Shown here: positions 63,109-64,000 of the stretch, one piece after another | Numbering within the stretch: position 1 is the stretch's first letter | Layout: each line of letters begins with the position of its first letter | Assembly (NCBI RefSeq): GCF_000002235.5 | Contig: NW_022145547.1 | Location: forward strand, 1,980,001 to 2,044,000 | Direction of reading: 5' to 3' | DNA length: 64,000 nt | Source of the DNA: Strongylocentrotus purpuratus | Taxonomy: Eukaryota > Echinodermata > Echinoidea > Camarodonta > Strongylocentrotidae | Notes under the pieces: model-generated | Database searches by the model: none | What the model saw: only the letters and a program-made list of their open reading frames with translations | Told to the model about the DNA's origin: nothing | Position numbers and translations under genes: made by a program

Positions 63109-64000
63109 CTGAATATTAATATAATAACATTACTTATAAATATTGTATCATAAATTCCTACGCCTCTTCTAGGGAGGAATATCATATTTTCTAAAGTTTA
63201 TATAATTTTAAAAGTAGATAACAACAAAATTGTTTTCTTATATCGTCTTCCTTCATGTTTATTTTGTTTGTGATATTCATGTTTATAAATTATGCATAAT
63301 ATATATATACTTGATAAAGATGTTTGTTAGTTTTGTAAGAAAAATATCATAATTTAATTTGATTTTCTTGAAGAGCTTTAATAAATTGGAGAACAAAATT
63401 ATGATAAAAGAATCTTGAAATCGTGCAAACTATTGAAATGATTGAAAATACAAATGAACAGTTTTGCTTAGTTTAATCAATTAATTTTGTTTCGTGCATT
63501 TCAAGTTAAATGATGTCAGTTTTGTTTAAAATGTCACTTTGAAAATGCTCATAAATATATGTATATTTTTTGTGTGTCTTTGTATCTCAATCGGGAGAGA
63601 GAGGAGTATTATGTAGGTTGGCACTGAATGTTGAGGTGAAGAAATGGTGAGAGTGAAGGTCTGGAAAGTTCCATTGATGGTATAGAGTTAATTAATTAAG
63701 CTATGCCAGGGATTATTGTGCTGGCCCAGTATTATGTTGATAAAAAGGAAGGTATGACTATGCACCTTTTTATGTTCTGTTCAAAACGTGCAAAGGTTTG
63801 GGGGTGAGTACAGCCTCAGACTTTGCCACACCTCAATTTTGAAGCCAAGAGGCATACGGGATTTGGTTCTGCTCTGCAGACATTGCTGATTTTCATATGA
63901 TGTTCTTACTGGGCAGAAGTTGTTGAGTTTCTTTAAAAGTCAAGAGACAGACGGTTTTGATTCGGCCTAGCAGAAGTGGCTGATAATTGTTGTAGTTTTT
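63109..64000. other. Gene 3 intron upstream of exon A
   Basis: I looked on the minus strand for a signal-peptide exon ending in phase 1 and found none. No other feature seen. The gene 3 start is probably beyond 64000. Confidence 0.45.

Noticed and set aside
1-64000. CRISPR array, prophage or bacterial operon
   Set aside because: No spaced identical repeats of CRISPR type, no ribosome-binding sites or close-packed genes. All coding signal is in spliced eukaryotic exons.

Overview
The window looks like nuclear DNA of an echinoderm, most probably a sea urchin. This is inferred from AT-rich DNA, small exons in very long introns, a high density of short inverted-repeat elements and tRNA-derived SINEs, and three genes for extracellular or membrane proteins built from invertebrate-style modules. 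There is no sign of bacterial organisation. All exon models were built by hand from splice sites and reading-frame phase, and within each model every exon junction agrees in phase.

Layout. (1) Plus strand, 76..16809: a nine-exon gene for a secreted, cysteine-rich protein of 503 residues. It has a signal peptide, a YCGGC module at each end, and six TIL (trypsin-inhibitor-like) domains between them. Exons 4, 5 and 6 are recent intragenic duplicates. (2) Minus strand, 31611..19340: a seven-exon gene for a single-pass membrane protein of 347 residues that resembles collectrin (the collectrin-like domain shared with ACE2) and has an unusually long acidic tail. Genes 1 and 2 are convergent. (3) Minus strand, from beyond the right edge to 41565: eighteen exons of a large receptor (980 residues visible) with three C-type lectin domains, five EGF-like exons, an Ig-like exon, an FN3 domain, one membrane segment and a short tail with five tyrosines, including Grb2-type and ITAM-like motifs. 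Its start lies outside the window.

The rest is introns and intergenic DNA full of mobile-element remains. Several insertions can be read directly against an uninterrupted copy elsewhere in the window: a CACTG-ended element (6979..7896, TG duplication), a 936-bp near-perfect palindrome (52125..53060, TA duplication) and a 2-kb element nested in a TTAA MITE (4403..6470). A SINE nested in a MITE (12713..12888) carries an 11-bp duplication. A PIF/Harbinger transposase fossil (36290..37446), hAT MITEs, a CR1/L2-like LINE 3' end (59340..59860), a 1.77-kb tandem repeat (44199..47745) with an inverted partial copy at 33590..34425, and many GA, GAA, AAT and TA microsatellites complete the picture.

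All three genes encode products expected to be secreted or at the cell surface: a multi-TIL protein that may inhibit proteases, a transporter-chaperone-like membrane protein, and a lectin receptor with signalling potential. No functional link between them is shown by the sequence beyond proximity. No antiviral, CRISPR or other defence cassette was found.
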